Part shown: positions 50,816 through 60,213 of the stretch, piece after piece
How positions within the stretch are numbered: position 1 is the stretch's first letter
How the letters are laid out: every line of letters begins with the position of its first letter
NCBI RefSeq assembly: GCF_002902525.1
Contig: NZ_PPQZ01000024.1
Coordinates: 1-64,000 of the forward strand
DNA from: Mammaliicoccus stepanovicii
GTDB lineage: Bacteria; Bacillota; Bacilli; Staphylococcales; Staphylococcaceae
Reading direction: 5' to 3'
Length of the DNA: 64,000 nucleotides
Notes under the pieces: generated by a model
Database searches by the model: none
What the model was told of the DNA's origin: nothing
Seen by the model: the letters and a program-made list of their open reading frames with translations, nothing else
Position numbers and translations under genes: made by a program

Positions 50816-52348
50816 GTGAGTAAAGTTTTTGAAAAAGCGCAACAATTCGGGAAATCATTTATGTTACCAATCGCAATATTACCAGCGGCTGGGCTTTTAC
50901 TGGGTATTGGGGGTGCATTAAGTAATCCAAATACAATTAAGGCATATCCAATATTAGATATTGAATTCTTACAGTATATATTCATATTAATGTCTTCAGC
51001 TGGTAACATCGTATTTGCAAATTTACCGGTTATTTTTGCAATAGGTGTAGCAATTGGATTAGCTAAAAGTGACAAAGGAACTGCGGGATTAGCAGCGATG
51101 CTAGGTTTCTTAATTATGAATGCAACGATGAATGCGTTATTAACTATAACGGATGATCTGGCAAGTGAAGCAACATTAGCTAAAGCAGGTCAAGGAATGG
51201 TTCTAGGTATTCAAACAGTTGAGACGGGTGTGTTTGGTGGAATCATAGTAGGGATAATGACTGCACTATTACACAATAAATATAACAAAATATCTTTACC
51301 ACCATTTTTAGGGTTTTTTGGTGGGTCAAGATTTATACCAATTGTCACATCTGTGGCATCAATTGGATTAGGTGTTATATTGTTCTTTGTTTGGCCAACA
51401 ATACAAGGTTGGATTTTTGCAGCAGGTGGATTGGTGAATAAAACAGGCGTAATTGGCACATTTTTCTATGGATTTATTTTAAGAATGTTGGGGCCATTTG
51501 GGCTTCATCATATATTCTATTTACCATTCTGGCAAACGGCGCTTGGTGGAACTATGGAAATCAATGGTAAAGTTGTTCAAGGAACTCAAAATATATTCTT
51601 TGCTCAATTAGGTGATGCTGATTTAACGCATTACTATACAGGGATTTCTAGATATATGTCAGGTAGATTTATTACGATGATGTTTGGCTTACTTGGAGCA
51701 GCACTGGCAATCTATCATACAGCTAAACCTGAAAAGAAAAAAGTAGTCGGTGGTTTGATGTTATCAGCTGCATTGACGTCCTTCTTAACAGGTATAACTG
51801 AACCATTAGAGTTTAGTTTCTTATTTGTAGCACCAGTACTGTATGTTTTACATGCGATATTTGATGGGTTAGCATTTATGATGGCAGATATTTTTAATAT
51901 TACAGTTGGTCAAACATTTAGTGGTGGTTTTATTGATTATATTTTATTTGGTGTGCTACAAGGGAATAGCAAAACAAATTATTTATTAGTTATACCGATT
52001 GGTATCGTTTGGTTCTTCTTATACTATATAACGTTCAGATTTGTTATAACGAAGTTCAATTTCAAGACACCTGGACGTGAAGAGGATGAGAATATTCAAG
52101 TAGTAGAAGCAAGTGAACGAGCGAAGACAATTATTGAAGGATTAGGTGGTAAAGACAATATAGATACAGTTGATTGTTGTGCAACAAGGTTAAGAATTAC
52201 AATTAATGACCCTAATCTATTCAATGAAGAAACCATTAAAACTACAGAGTCGAAAGGTATCATTAAGAATGGTACTGGTGTTCAAATTATATATGGACCA
52301 CACGTAACAACTATTAAGAATGAAGTAGAAGAAGCATTAGAAGAATAG
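50816..52348 (+). CDS. PTS transporter, glucose/N-acetylglucosamine-type EIICB
   Basis: A 510-residue phosphotransferase permease. The membrane EIIC domain (about 1-400) begins SFMLPIAILPAAGLLLGIGGAL and includes GITEPLEFSFLFVAP, the family sugar-site motif. The EIIB domain (about 435-510) carries DCCATRLR, whose cysteine (near 454) is phosphorylated. There is no EIIA domain, so it must borrow one, probably EIIA-Glc. With nanE and nagB downstream, N-acetylmannosamine is the most likely sugar; N-acetylglucosamine is an alternative. It starts at GTG 50816, five bases after AGGAGGTG. Confidence 0.88.
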   Translation: MSKVFEKAQQFGKSFMLPIAILPAAGLLLGIGGALSNPNTIKAYPILDIEFLQYIFILMSSAGNIVFANLPVIFAIGVAIGLAKSDKGTAGLAAMLGFLIMNATMNALLTITDDLASEATLAKAGQGMVLGIQTVETGVFGGIIVGIMTALLHNKYNKISLPPFLGFFGGSRFIPIVTSVASIGLGVILFFVWPTIQGWIFAAGGLVNKTGVIGTFFYGFILRMLGPFGLHHIFYLPFWQTALGGTMEINGKVVQGTQNIFFAQLGDADLTHYYTGISRYMSGRFITMMFGLLGAALAIYHTAKPEKKKVVGGLMLSAALTSFLTGITEPLEFSFLFVAPVLYVLHAIFDGLAFMMADIFNITVGQTFSGGFIDYILFGVLQGNSKTNYLLVIPIGIVWFFLYYITFRFVITKFNFKTPGREEDENIQVVEASERAKTIIEGLGGKDNIDTVDCCATRLRITINDPNLFNEETIKTTESKGIIKNGTGVQIIYGPHVTTIKNEVEEALEE

Positions 52349-52363
52349 AAGGAGTGTATGTGT

Positions 52364-53047
52364 ATGTTACCACAAGGATTAATCGTTTCATGTCAAGCTT
52401 TACCAGAAGAGCCGTTACATTCATCATTTATTATGAGTAAAATGGCACTAGCAGCATACCAAGGCGGTGCTCAAGGAATTAGAGCAAACACTAAAGAAGA
52501 TATTATAGCAATTAAAGAAGAAGTAGACTTACCGGTGATTGGTATAGTGAAACGTGATTATGAAGGGTCAAGCGTATTTATTACAGCAACAACTAAAGAA
52601 GTAGATGAGTTAATAGAAAGTAAATGTGACGTCATAGCATTAGATGCTACTAAACAAACAAGACCTAAAGAATCTCTTGAAGAACTTGTACGTTATATTA
52701 GAGAACAATCACCACAAGTTGAAATTATGGCAGACATTTCAGATTTAGAAGAAGCAATCAATGCTGATAAATTAGGGTTTGATTATGTAGGAACAACATT
52801 GAGAGGTTATACAGAATATACGAAAGGTCATGTATTATACGAACATGATTTTCAATTTTTAAAAGACGTACTAAACAATGTAAATGCTAAAGTCATTGCT
52901 GAAGGAAATGTGATCACACCAGAAATGCTCAAACGTGTTACAGATTTAGGCGTACATTGTACAGTTGTTGGCGGCGCTATTACAAGACCATTAGAAATTA
53001 CGAAACGTTTTGTTAAAGAAATTAGGGATAATAATGAAAGTAATTAA
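52364..53047 (+). CDS. nanE: N-acetylmannosamine-6-phosphate 2-epimerase
   Basis: A 227-residue TIM barrel converting ManNAc-6-phosphate to GlcNAc-6-phosphate. Motifs: [16 protein letters not shown] at the N-terminus, [23 protein letters not shown] with the catalytic lysine, DIIALDAT-type segment and [12 protein letters not shown] / [10 protein letters not shown]. It starts at ATG 52364, nine bases after GGAG; ATG 52358 is only three bases from it. It overlaps nagB by 14 bases. No nagA is visible in the window. Confidence 0.95.
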   Translation: MLPQGLIVSCQALPEEPLHSSFIMSKMALAAYQGGAQGIRANTKEDIIAIKEEVDLPVIGIVKRDYEGSSVFITATTKEVDELIESKCDVIALDATKQTRPKESLEELVRYIREQSPQVEIMADISDLEEAINADKLGFDYVGTTLRGYTEYTKGHVLYEHDFQFLKDVLNNVNAKVIAEGNVITPEMLKRVTDLGVHCTVVGGAITRPLEITKRFVKEIRDNNESN

Positions 53048-53792
53048 TTTAGGTACTAAAGAAGAAGCTTGTCACTACGTGTCAAACGAATTATTAAAGC
53101 AAATAATTGAGAACAAAAACAGTGTGCTAGGTTTAGCAACAGGTGGCACAATGGTAAGAGTGTATGAACAGTTGGTAAATTTAATTAGAATAAATGAAAT
53201 TGATTTAAGTGAAATTACCACATTTAATTTAGATGAATATATCGGAATTGATTATGATCATCCAGAAAGTTATTACACATATATGCATGATGTATTATTC
53301 AATCATTTACCGAGTTGGAACGAAGAACGTATTCATTTGCCAAATGGTTCAAGTGAAAATTTGCAAGAAGAAGTAATAAGATATGAAAAATTAATAGACG
53401 AAGAAGGGCCAATTGATATTCAAATACTTGGAATCGGTGAAAATGGTCATATAGGGTTCAATGAACCAGGAACAGATTTCAACAGTCTAACAAGTGTAGT
53501 TGGATTAACGGAATCAACAATAGAAGCAAATAGTAGATATTTCGAAGCGGTAGAAGAAGTCCCGAAAGAAGCGGTATCAATGGGTATTAAATCTATACTT
53601 AAAGCTAAACGTATCATATTATTAGCATACGGTCCTAAGAAAGCACAAGCTATTCAAAAACTACTGACAGGTGAAGTTACAACTGATTTACCAGCATCAG
53701 CACTGTACAATCATCCGAACGTAGAAATCATCCTAGATAATAATGCATATTTAAGTGAAACAGATAAAGAAAAGCTAGATGTAATAGATTAG
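53034..53792 (+). CDS. nagB: glucosamine-6-phosphate deaminase
   Basis: A 252-residue isomerase-deaminase yielding fructose 6-phosphate and ammonia. Motifs: [15 protein letters not shown] (phosphate site), [10 protein letters not shown] with the catalytic Asp and [15 protein letters not shown] with the catalytic His. The start at 53034 lies within the nanE end (14-base overlap) with a weak TTAGGG site, so translation is probably coupled to nanE. It lacks the C-terminal allosteric extension of the E. coli enzyme. Confidence 0.96.
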   Translation: MKVINLGTKEEACHYVSNELLKQIIENKNSVLGLATGGTMVRVYEQLVNLIRINEIDLSEITTFNLDEYIGIDYDHPESYYTYMHDVLFNHLPSWNEERIHLPNGSSENLQEEVIRYEKLIDEEGPIDIQILGIGENGHIGFNEPGTDFNSLTSVVGLTESTIEANSRYFEAVEEVPKEAVSMGIKSILKAKRIILLAYGPKKAQAIQKLLTGEVTTDLPASALYNHPNVEIILDNNAYLSETDKEKLDVID

Positions 53793-53793
53793 C

Positions 53794-53822
53794 TTGAATG
53801 ATGATATGGTTTAACGTACAAT
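53794..53822 (+). promoter_or_regulatory. promoter of the small unknown gene
   Basis: TTGAAT (53794-53799), 17-bp spacer, TACAAT (53817-53822), directly after the nagB stop. It indicates separate expression of the next gene. Confidence 0.7.
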
Positions 53823-53862
53823 AACTACAGACATAAGCCTCAAGAAACGGCGGGTGAAAGTA

Positions 53863-54207
53863 GTGGAGACAAAGTGTATCACATTTAATGACGAATCAGT
53901 TTTGGATTATTGCAATATTATGGGATATCATTACTATGAAGAAGTACCAGTACAGTATTTGTTGAGTATTCTTCGCAAATTTGATAGTTTTAAGCCTCTC
54001 ATGAGTAGAAAGAACAAATTAAAACAAATTAAAAGTGAATTCGAACAATCAGAACGTATAATGGCTTTAGAACAATATAATGCAGCATTAGAATGCCTTG
54101 ATAAAAAGACGACAGCGGGAATTACTTTATATAAATTTCAAATGAAGTTGTTTAAGAATCATAAAGTTATAGCTAAAATCGTAGCAGAATTTAGCATAAG
54201 TAGTTAA
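53863..54207 (+). CDS. small protein of unknown function
   Basis: I do not recognise this 114-residue product. It has no signal peptide or membrane helix; it is helical and basic in the middle (KFDSFKPLMSRKNKLKQIKSEFEQSERIMALEQYNAALECLDKK). Codon use and AT content match the neighbours. The start is uncertain: GTG 53863 has GGTGA five bases upstream, while GTG 53854 lies inside that site. It has its own good promoter and a strong double terminator, so it is likely expressed. Position after nagB and before the second repeat array. Confidence 0.7.
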   Translation: METKCITFNDESVLDYCNIMGYHYYEEVPVQYLLSILRKFDSFKPLMSRKNKLKQIKSEFEQSERIMALEQYNAALECLDKKTTAGITLYKFQMKLFKNHKVIAKIVAEFSISS

Positions 54208-54218
54208 ATGAAATAGAT

Positions 54219-54293
54219 AAGCCTGAAGCATCATGCGATTCAGGCTTAATCAAAACGAGAAAATCATGGCGAAAAGTGATTTTCTCGTTTTTT
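54219..54293 (+). terminator. tandem hairpins ending the small unknown gene
   Basis: First hairpin AAGCCTGAA (54219-54227) / TTCAGGCTT (54239-54247). Second, stronger: AAAACGAGAAAATCA (54252-54266) / TGATTTTCTCGTTTT (54277-54291) followed by T. Both lie within 90 bases of the stop codon. Confidence 0.9.
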
Positions 54294-54349
54294 CATGGTT
54301 GAACATCCTTTCTCGTTAAGTATTGTTTCAACTATTGTAGTGGACGACA

Positions 54350-54550
54350 AAGTCATGGAAAAACGGGGCAGTTAATCCAAGAGATAGGCAAAGTCATGGA
54401 ATAACTCGATAGTTAATCCAAGAGATAGTGCAAATCATGGAATAAGTCGGAAGTTAATCCAAGAGATAGGCAAAGTCATGGAAAAACTCGATAGTTAAAG
54501 AGATAGGCAAAGTCATGGAAAAACGCGGCAGTTAATCCATAAGATGGGTG
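54350..54550. repeat. second 41-bp repeat array, five degenerate units
   Basis: Five units of the same family as at 47321-47771, starting at 54350, 54391, 54432, 54473 and 54510. All are 41 bp except the fourth, which is 37 bp because TCCA is lost from the right arm. Units are more diverged: AAATCATGG in unit 3, GGAAAAAC in units 1, 4 and 5, loops CGGGGCAG, CTCGATAG, GTCGGAAG, CGCGGCAG. Together with terminators on both sides it fills the gene-free stretch 54208-54637, again between convergent genes. Confidence 0.92.
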
Positions 54551-54584
54551 AATTTAGCCTCCCTTTCCTAATATATCGAACATT

Positions 54585-54617
54585 AAAAAAGCCGGAACGT
54601 ATTTGTTCCGGCTTTTT
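54585..54617. terminator. terminator of pdxK (bidirectional)
   Basis: Stem GCCGGAAC (54591-54598) / GTTCCGGC (54605-54612), flanked by six A on the left and five T on the right, so usable from either strand. Confidence 0.9.
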
Positions 54618-54637
54618 CATGCGTATATAATATTTGA

Positions 54638-55468
54638 TTAAATTTCTTCTGTGAATACTTCGATTTTTTCGATTCTATTGCTTGCGCCGTGATCTACTGG
54701 ACCTACGAATTCATTCATTTTCCAACCATTTTTAATTGCAGATGCTACGAATGCTTTTGCATTTTTAATGGCTTCTTCTGGTGATTGCCCATTAGCTAAG
54801 TTAGCTGTTGTTGCAGCTGCGAATGTACATCCTGCGCCGTGATTGTAACTTGATTGGAATTTATCTGTTGAAAGTAAGACGTGTTTCTTACCGTCATAGA
54901 ATAAATCGAATGCTTTATCAGATTCTAATGCCTTACCACCTTTAATTACTACATTTTCAGCGCCTAGGTCATGAATTTTTTCAGCGGCTTTCTTCATATC
55001 TTCTATTGAAGTAAGTTTACCTAATCCTGAAAGTTGTCCCGCTTCAAAAAGGTTCGGTGTAACGACAGTTGCTTTAGGTAATAATTCTTTAATCATTGCG
55101 TCAGTATTTCCCGGGTTAAGTACTTCATCGTCACCTTTACATACCATAACAGGGTCTACAACGAAAATTTCAGATCCTGATTCATCATATGCTTGTCTAG
55201 CGCGTTTAATGACTTCTTCTGAACCTAGCATGCCTGTTTTAATTGCATCAGGTCCGATTGAGATAGCAGTGTTTAATTGTTCGTCTAATAAATCTAATGG
55301 TAATGGTGTAACATTGTGAGACCAAGTTTTTGGATCCATTGTGACAATTGCTGCTAAAGCAACCATTCCATAAGTATCGTGTTCTTGGAATGTTTTTAAA
55401 TCTGCTTGCATTCCAGCTCCAGCACTTGTATCAGATCCTGCGATTGTTAAAACTTTTTTTAATGACAT
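54638..55468 (-). CDS. pdxK: pyridoxal kinase PdxK (ThiD-like)
   Basis: A 276-residue ribokinase-fold enzyme phosphorylating pyridoxal, the salvage partner of the pdxST route at the window start. TIAGSDTSAGAGMQADLKTF at the N-terminus, IKTGMLGSEE, and the C-terminal NHGAGCTFAAA with Cys214, the nucleophile described for the S. aureus pyridoxal kinase of the ThiD-like type, are present. A hydroxymethylpyrimidine kinase (ThiD) activity is an alternative. The start at 55468 follows GGGAGG; five more in-frame codons lie upstream. Confidence 0.9.
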   Translation of the reverse strand: MSLKKVLTIAGSDTSAGAGMQADLKTFQEHDTYGMVALAAIVTMDPKTWSHNVTPLPLDLLDEQLNTAISIGPDAIKTGMLGSEEVIKRARQAYDESGSEIFVVDPVMVCKGDDEVLNPGNTDAMIKELLPKATVVTPNLFEAGQLSGLGKLTSIEDMKKAAEKIHDLGAENVVIKGGKALESDKAFDLFYDGKKHVLLSTDKFQSSYNHGAGCTFAAATTANLANGQSPEEAIKNAKAFVASAIKNGWKMNEFVGPVDHGASNRIEKIEVFTEEI

Positions 55469-55581
55469 GATTGTTCCTCCCAATAATTCATATTTTTTAT
55501 CATATCATGTTTTTTGAATGTAAAAAATAATTATGACCTTTTTATCGGTGCTATGTTATCATTTTTATTGAGGTGAAAATG

Positions 55582-56247
55582 ATGAATTGGCAAGAAATTT
55601 TCCACAACATAAAAGCACAGCATGACTTTTCAGATATGGATGCGTTTTTAGAAGATGCATATCAGAATCAAACTGTATATCCTGATAGAGGAAATATATA
55701 TCAAGCATTTGATTTAACACCATTAGACAATGTTAAAGTTGTCATATTAGGCCAAGACCCATATCATGGGCCGAATCAAGCACATGGTTTAGCATTTTCA
55801 GTTCAACCAGATGCTGCTTTACCACCTTCTCTTCGAAATATCTTTAAAGAATTAGAAACAGATATCGGTTGTAAGAGAATAACGCCTCACCTGCAAGATT
55901 GGGCTAAAGAAGGTGTGCTGTTGTTGAACACTGTTTTAACGGTAGAAGCTCATAAAGCACATTCTCATAAAAATATTGGCTGGGAAGTTTTTACGGATGA
56001 AGTGATTAAAAGCATTTCTCAAAATTTAGATGATGTTGTATTTATTTTATGGGGAAAACCTGCTCAATCTAAAATTAAATTAATTGATACAACTAAACAT
56101 CATATTATAACGTCAGTACATCCGAGTCCCTTATCAGCATATAGAGGTTTCTTTGGATCGAAACCATTCAGTGAAACAAACCAATACTTAATTTCTAAAG
56201 GCAAAACGCCGATAAATTGGTGTGGAGGTGAAGAAAGTGATAAGTAA
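55582..56247 (+). CDS. ung: uracil-DNA glycosylase
   Basis: A 221-residue family 1 enzyme removing uracil from DNA. Catalytic GQDPYHG lies at residues 57-63 (Asp59), the Leu-loop [18 protein letters not shown] near 179-196. The start at 55582 (MNWQEIF) lies six bases after GAGGTG. It overlaps the following ywdI-like gene by 11 bases, as in the B. subtilis ung region. Confidence 0.97.
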   Translation: MNWQEIFHNIKAQHDFSDMDAFLEDAYQNQTVYPDRGNIYQAFDLTPLDNVKVVILGQDPYHGPNQAHGLAFSVQPDAALPPSLRNIFKELETDIGCKRITPHLQDWAKEGVLLLNTVLTVEAHKAHSHKNIGWEVFTDEVIKSISQNLDDVVFILWGKPAQSKIKLIDTTKHHIITSVHPSPLSAYRGFFGSKPFSETNQYLISKGKTPINWCGGEESDK

Positions 56248-56575
56248 AGAACAATTAATAGCTGCAATTGAACAAGAATTAGTTGGAGCAGATAATGCAA
56301 CAAGTAACGAAGTATTGAATCGTCATTTACATGCTATTCACACATTAAGTGGGTTAATTGTTAAGGAAGAAGGGAATACTCACGATATAAACGTGAAACA
56401 AAACATTTCTTCGACTTCCACAACATCGATTAAACAATCGAAACCACAAGTTTCTGATGAAGAAATTAGAAAAATGGGTGGAAAAATAACACAACAACCA
56501 GACATAAAGGTACATGATAACCTATTAGCTACCGACGATGGTGTGGGTAATGGCGATTCATTATTTGATTTTTAA
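56237..56575 (+). CDS. YwdI/DUF5327-family small protein
   Basis: A 112-residue protein of unknown function. The N-terminal third, [40 protein letters not shown], is helical and conserved in the YwdI group encoded next to ung in Bacillales; the rest is low-complexity, Ser/Thr-rich and probably disordered, ending GNGDSLFDF. The start GTG 56237 follows GGAGGTG and overlaps ung. No catalytic motif is visible. Confidence 0.8.
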   Translation: MISKEQLIAAIEQELVGADNATSNEVLNRHLHAIHTLSGLIVKEEGNTHDINVKQNISSTSTTSIKQSKPQVSDEEIRKMGGKITQQPDIKVHDNLLATDDGVGNGDSLFDF

Positions 56576-56594
56576 ATTGAAAGGGAGAAAAATT

Positions 56595-56957
56595 ATGAAA
56601 TTATTTATTATAATAGGTGCAATCAATGCAATGATCGCAGTCGCGGCTGGGGCATTTGGTGCACACGGATTAGAAAACAAATTATCGGCCAAATATTTAG
56701 ATATTTGGGAAAAAGCAACAACTTACCAAATGTATCATGCACTAGGGTTAATTCTAATCGGAATTATATCAGGAACGACAACGGCAAATTTAAATGTTGC
56801 AGGTTGGTTAATGACATTTGGTATCGTATTCTTTAGCGGTTCGTTATATATTTTAGCTGTTACTCAAATCAATATATTAGGTGCAATTACCCCAATCGGT
56901 GGTGTATTATTTATTGTTAGTTGGTTATTATTAGTAATAGCTGTTTGGAAGTTATAG
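56595..56957 (+). CDS. DUF423-family membrane protein (YwdK-like)
   Basis: A 120-residue integral membrane protein with four hydrophobic helices. The family signature [24 protein letters not shown] opens the protein and [14 protein letters not shown] follows. Function unknown; conserved next to ung/ywdI. The start at 56595 follows AAAGGGAG; 19 further in-frame codons reach into the previous gene without a ribosome site. Confidence 0.88.
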   Translation: MKLFIIIGAINAMIAVAAGAFGAHGLENKLSAKYLDIWEKATTYQMYHALGLILIGIISGTTTANLNVAGWLMTFGIVFFSGSLYILAVTQINILGAITPIGGVLFIVSWLLLVIAVWKL

Positions 56958-57011
56958 ATAAGAAATTGTAGAGTTTCACGAAACTAAAAATATAAGGGTG
57001 GAACATATTTT

Positions 57012-58490
57012 ATGGCAAGGAAGAAGAAAGATTTATCGAGAGGTAATTTAGATCAAAACCTATCCGAAAAATTCGTTTGGGCGATAGCATATGGCTCAAG
57101 TATAGGATGGGGTGCATTTATCCTACCTGGAGATTGGATAGGACAAGCTGGCCCAATAGGTGCTTCAATCGGGATATTTATTGGTGCTTTATTAATGATT
57201 GTCATTGCAGTTAGTTATGGTGCATTAGTTGAGAAGTTCCCAGTGTCAGGTGGCGCTTTTGCATTTGGTTATTTAGGATTCGGGAAATATGTATCCTTCT
57301 TCTCATCATGGTTTTTAACATTTGGGTATATATGTATCGTAGCTTTAAACGCATCGGCATTTAGTTTACTATTTAAATTTATAATGCCAGGATTTTTAGA
57401 ACAAGGAAAACTTTATACAGTAGCAGGCTGGGATGTATATATTACTGAAATTATATTATCATCACTTATATTAGTGCTTTTCGCATGGATTAGTATAAAA
57501 GGATCTAGTTTTTCTGGGAATTTACAATATATATTCTGTGTCATTTTAGCAGTCGTTGTAGTATTACTGTTTATCGGGTCATTCTTTACATATGATTTTA
57601 CATTTTCAAATTTACAACCTGTTGTGAATAAAGATACCGGTTGGTTCACCTCAATCATTGTGATATTAGCAGTCGCACCATGGGCATTTGTCGGTTTTGA
57701 CAATATTCCTCAAACAGCAGAAGAATTTAATTTTGCGCCAAGTAAAACATTTAAACTTATCGTGTTCAGTTTACTTGCATCTGCAATCACTTACATTATG
57801 ATGATTTTATTAACAAGTTGGTTATTTAAAGATGAAGCTTCAATTGGCGGTAATTTATGGGTTACAGGAACCGTAGTAAAAGAAGCATTCTCGTTTGCAG
57901 GACTAGCGGTATTAATTGTTGCTATCATGATGGGGATATTTACAGGACTAAACGGATTCTTCATGAGTTCAAGTAGACTGTTATTCTCAATGGGTAGAGC
58001 ATCTGTTATGCCAAGTGTATTTAAGAAATTACATCCGAAATATAATACGCCATATATCAGTATTTTATTTATATTATTATTGGCATTAACAGCACCATGG
58101 TTAGGAAGAACCGCATTAACTTGGATAGTTGATATGTCATCAACTGGCGTTTCAATCGCTTACTTTGTCACATGTTTATCAGCATTTAAATTATTCTCAT
58201 ATGACAAAAGAAGTATGATGTATCATCCAAAATATAAAACCTTTGCTCTAGTAGGTGCGTTCATAGCATTTATATTCTTATGTTTATTACTAGTGCCAGG
58301 ATCACCAGCAAGTTTATCATTACCTTCATATATTGCATTATTTGTTTGGTTAATATTAGGTATCATATTCTTTATGATTAGATATCCATCACTCAAAAAA
58401 ATGACAGACGACGAATTGAATTATTTAGTATTAGATAAATCAAAAGAAGAAATGATAGAACTAGAAGCAAAAACAGAAGTTAAAAAATAA
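57012..58490 (+). CDS. APC-family amino acid permease
   Basis: A 492-residue transporter of the amino acid-polyamine-organocation superfamily, with about twelve membrane helices. The first helix carries the broken glycine motif SIGWGAFILPG. GNLQYIFCVILAVVVVLLFIGSFF and WAFVGFDNIPQTAEEFNF are typical. Substrate unknown. GTGG-type ribosome site at 56997-57000. A small inverted repeat AGTTTC-AC-GAAACT (56972-56985) lies upstream. Convergent with the next permease. Confidence 0.85.
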   Translation: MARKKKDLSRGNLDQNLSEKFVWAIAYGSSIGWGAFILPGDWIGQAGPIGASIGIFIGALLMIVIAVSYGALVEKFPVSGGAFAFGYLGFGKYVSFFSSWFLTFGYICIVALNASAFSLLFKFIMPGFLEQGKLYTVAGWDVYITEIILSSLILVLFAWISIKGSSFSGNLQYIFCVILAVVVVLLFIGSFFTYDFTFSNLQPVVNKDTGWFTSIIVILAVAPWAFVGFDNIPQTAEEFNFAPSKTFKLIVFSLLASAITYIMMILLTSWLFKDEASIGGNLWVTGTVVKEAFSFAGLAVLIVAIMMGIFTGLNGFFMSSSRLLFSMGRASVMPSVFKKLHPKYNTPYISILFILLLALTAPWLGRTALTWIVDMSSTGVSIAYFVTCLSAFKLFSYDKRSMMYHPKYKTFALVGAFIAFIFLCLLLVPGSPASLSLPSYIALFVWLILGIIFFMIRYPSLKKMTDDELNYLVLDKSKEEMIELEAKTEVKK

Positions 58491-58498
58491 CAAACTTA

Positions 58499-58547
58499 AA
58501 AAAGTTCTCTTCACTAGATAAAATATCTGTGTGTAGAGAACTTTTTA
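58499..58547. terminator. terminator between two convergent permease genes
   Basis: AAAAAGTTCTCT / AGAGAACTTTTT around a loop that itself contains AGATA / TATCT. A and T runs on either side allow use in both directions. Confidence 0.88.
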
Positions 58548-58568
58548 TTTGGTATATAAATCTTAAAG

Positions 58569-59927
58569 TTATGATTTCTGTTTGTTTTTCTTAAGTGAAA
58601 TATAAACAGGTATACCAATAGCAAGTATGATTAATGAATATAGTGATCCCATAAAGTCTGAGATTAACGTATTAATAATAATAAATGCGCCTCCTGCTAA
58701 AGCGAGTATTGGTATGAAAGGATATAGTGGTACAGAGTATGCTCTTGTTACGCCTTTGTTTCGTTTTCTAAGTATGAACAAACCGACAAACGCCATCATA
58801 TAGAATAAATAAATAATAAATATTGTCACTTCTGATAAGTAATCAGCATTCACTTGTGAAGGGAATAAAAGTGTTAACACAATTAATACTAGTGAAATAC
58901 CGAATACTGCAATTAATGCGCCTACTGGTGACTTTAGTTTTGGACTAATATAACTGATTAATTTATGCATTGGTAATAAGCCATCTTCTGCCATTGCAAA
59001 TGGAATACGTGGGAAGGTAATAATTTTACCGTTTAAACATCCAAATATAGAGATAATGACACCTATGTTTACAATTTTAGATCCGATATCTCCGAATAAT
59101 GCTTTTGCTGCTTCGGCACTTGCGGTATTGCCTAATCCAACTAATTCAGATGCTGGTATGACATGGAAGACGGCAATATTAATTAATACGTATGCTAATG
59201 TAACAATGGTTAATCCAATGAGCATAGCTAGTGGCAAGTTTCGTTGTGGATTCTTCATTTCACCTGTTATATTTGTTAACATGATCCACCCGTCATAGGC
59301 AAAAAGTGTTGCAAGTATAGCTCTTCCGAAGTTAATATCTCCATCTGATTTGATTAATGATGTGACATCTTGACCAAATATGCCTTCGTTACCCCACAAC
59401 AGACCGAAAATGATAATCGCAAATACAGGTATAAGCTTTGCGATAGTTGTAACGTTCTGCATCAAGCCACCAAATTTAGTTCCTAAAATATTGACGAAAG
59501 TCAGGAATGTCAGTGCAATTAATCCAACCCATACACTCATATCATTACTGATATTAAAAAAGTTCGTGACAAGAATCCCGAAAAATAATACTAACGACAC
59601 GATGATCGCAGGACCATAGATTATCGTTTGAACCCAACCTGTTAAAAATCCCCAAAAAGGTCCATAAATATCTCGGATATATGCATATAAACCACCTGTT
59701 TTAGGAATTTGTGCACCAATTTCGGCGATTGTTAGACCAGCAGCAAGTGTTAAAATGCCACCAAATACCCAAGCAAGTATAGCCATATTACTTGTTCCTG
59801 CATGTGTTAATACAACAGCAGGCTTAACGAAAACACCAGACCCGATAATTGTACCGACAACTATAGTTATAGCTGTCATCAAGCCTATAGATTTTTGTAG
59901 AGATTGTTCTTCATTTATTGGTTTCAT
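58569..59927 (-). CDS. APC-superfamily amino acid permease (LAT/SteT-like exchanger)
   Basis: A 452-residue transporter with about twelve helices. Helix 1 has VVGTIIGSGVFVKPAVVL, the LAT-type signature, followed by GLTIAEIGAQIPKTGGLYAYIRDIYG and PFWGFLTGWVQTIIYGPA. It resembles serine/threonine exchanger SteT of B. subtilis; the exact substrates are unknown. AAGGGG precedes the ATG. It is unrelated in sequence detail to the upstream permease and is not a recent duplicate. Confidence 0.85.
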   Translation of the reverse strand: MKPINEEQSLQKSIGLMTAITIVVGTIIGSGVFVKPAVVLTHAGTSNMAILAWVFGGILTLAAGLTIAEIGAQIPKTGGLYAYIRDIYGPFWGFLTGWVQTIIYGPAIIVSLVLFFGILVTNFFNISNDMSVWVGLIALTFLTFVNILGTKFGGLMQNVTTIAKLIPVFAIIIFGLLWGNEGIFGQDVTSLIKSDGDINFGRAILATLFAYDGWIMLTNITGEMKNPQRNLPLAMLIGLTIVTLAYVLINIAVFHVIPASELVGLGNTASAEAAKALFGDIGSKIVNIGVIISIFGCLNGKIITFPRIPFAMAEDGLLPMHKLISYISPKLKSPVGALIAVFGISLVLIVLTLLFPSQVNADYLSEVTIFIIYLFYMMAFVGLFILRKRNKGVTRAYSVPLYPFIPILALAGGAFIIINTLISDFMGSLYSLIILAIGIPVYISLKKNKQKS

Positions 59928-60106
59928 AGTTACCCCTTTTATAAATTAAGTTTTAAGTACTTCATAATTTAAATATACACGATAAACCGCGTTTTTGTAT
60001 CAGAAAATTGTAGCTTTTACGTTTTTTGGTGAATGTATGTAGGAAAAGAGTGAAATGGGTTTGAATTTCTTTTTAAATTAAGCTAGATTTTTTTTAAAAT
60101 CATATG

Positions 60107-60139
60107 TATAATGTTCAATGTGGCTTGTAAGCACTTACA
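60107..60139 (+). promoter_or_regulatory. gltS -10 element with downstream cre-like site
   Basis: TATAAT (60107-60112) with a weak -35. TGTAAGCACTTACA (60126-60139) matches the CcpA cre consensus TGWAARCGYTWNCW at 13 of 14 positions (A for G at position 8), and its arms TGTAAG / CTTACA are perfectly symmetrical. It lies just downstream of the predicted start, a repressing position. Confidence 0.6.
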
Positions 60140-60213
60140 TGTAAAGTTAATTATAATTTGTAAAATCTCTCAATGAAAATTTGGGGGATTCGTCGTTTAA
60201 GGAGGAATAAAAT

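Noticed and set aside
57413-57703. Minus-strand ORF inside the permease gene
   Set aside because: Antisense shadow of a membrane-protein gene, without ribosome site or recognisable product; the same holds for the other antisense frames in rpoB, rpoC, fusA and tuf.
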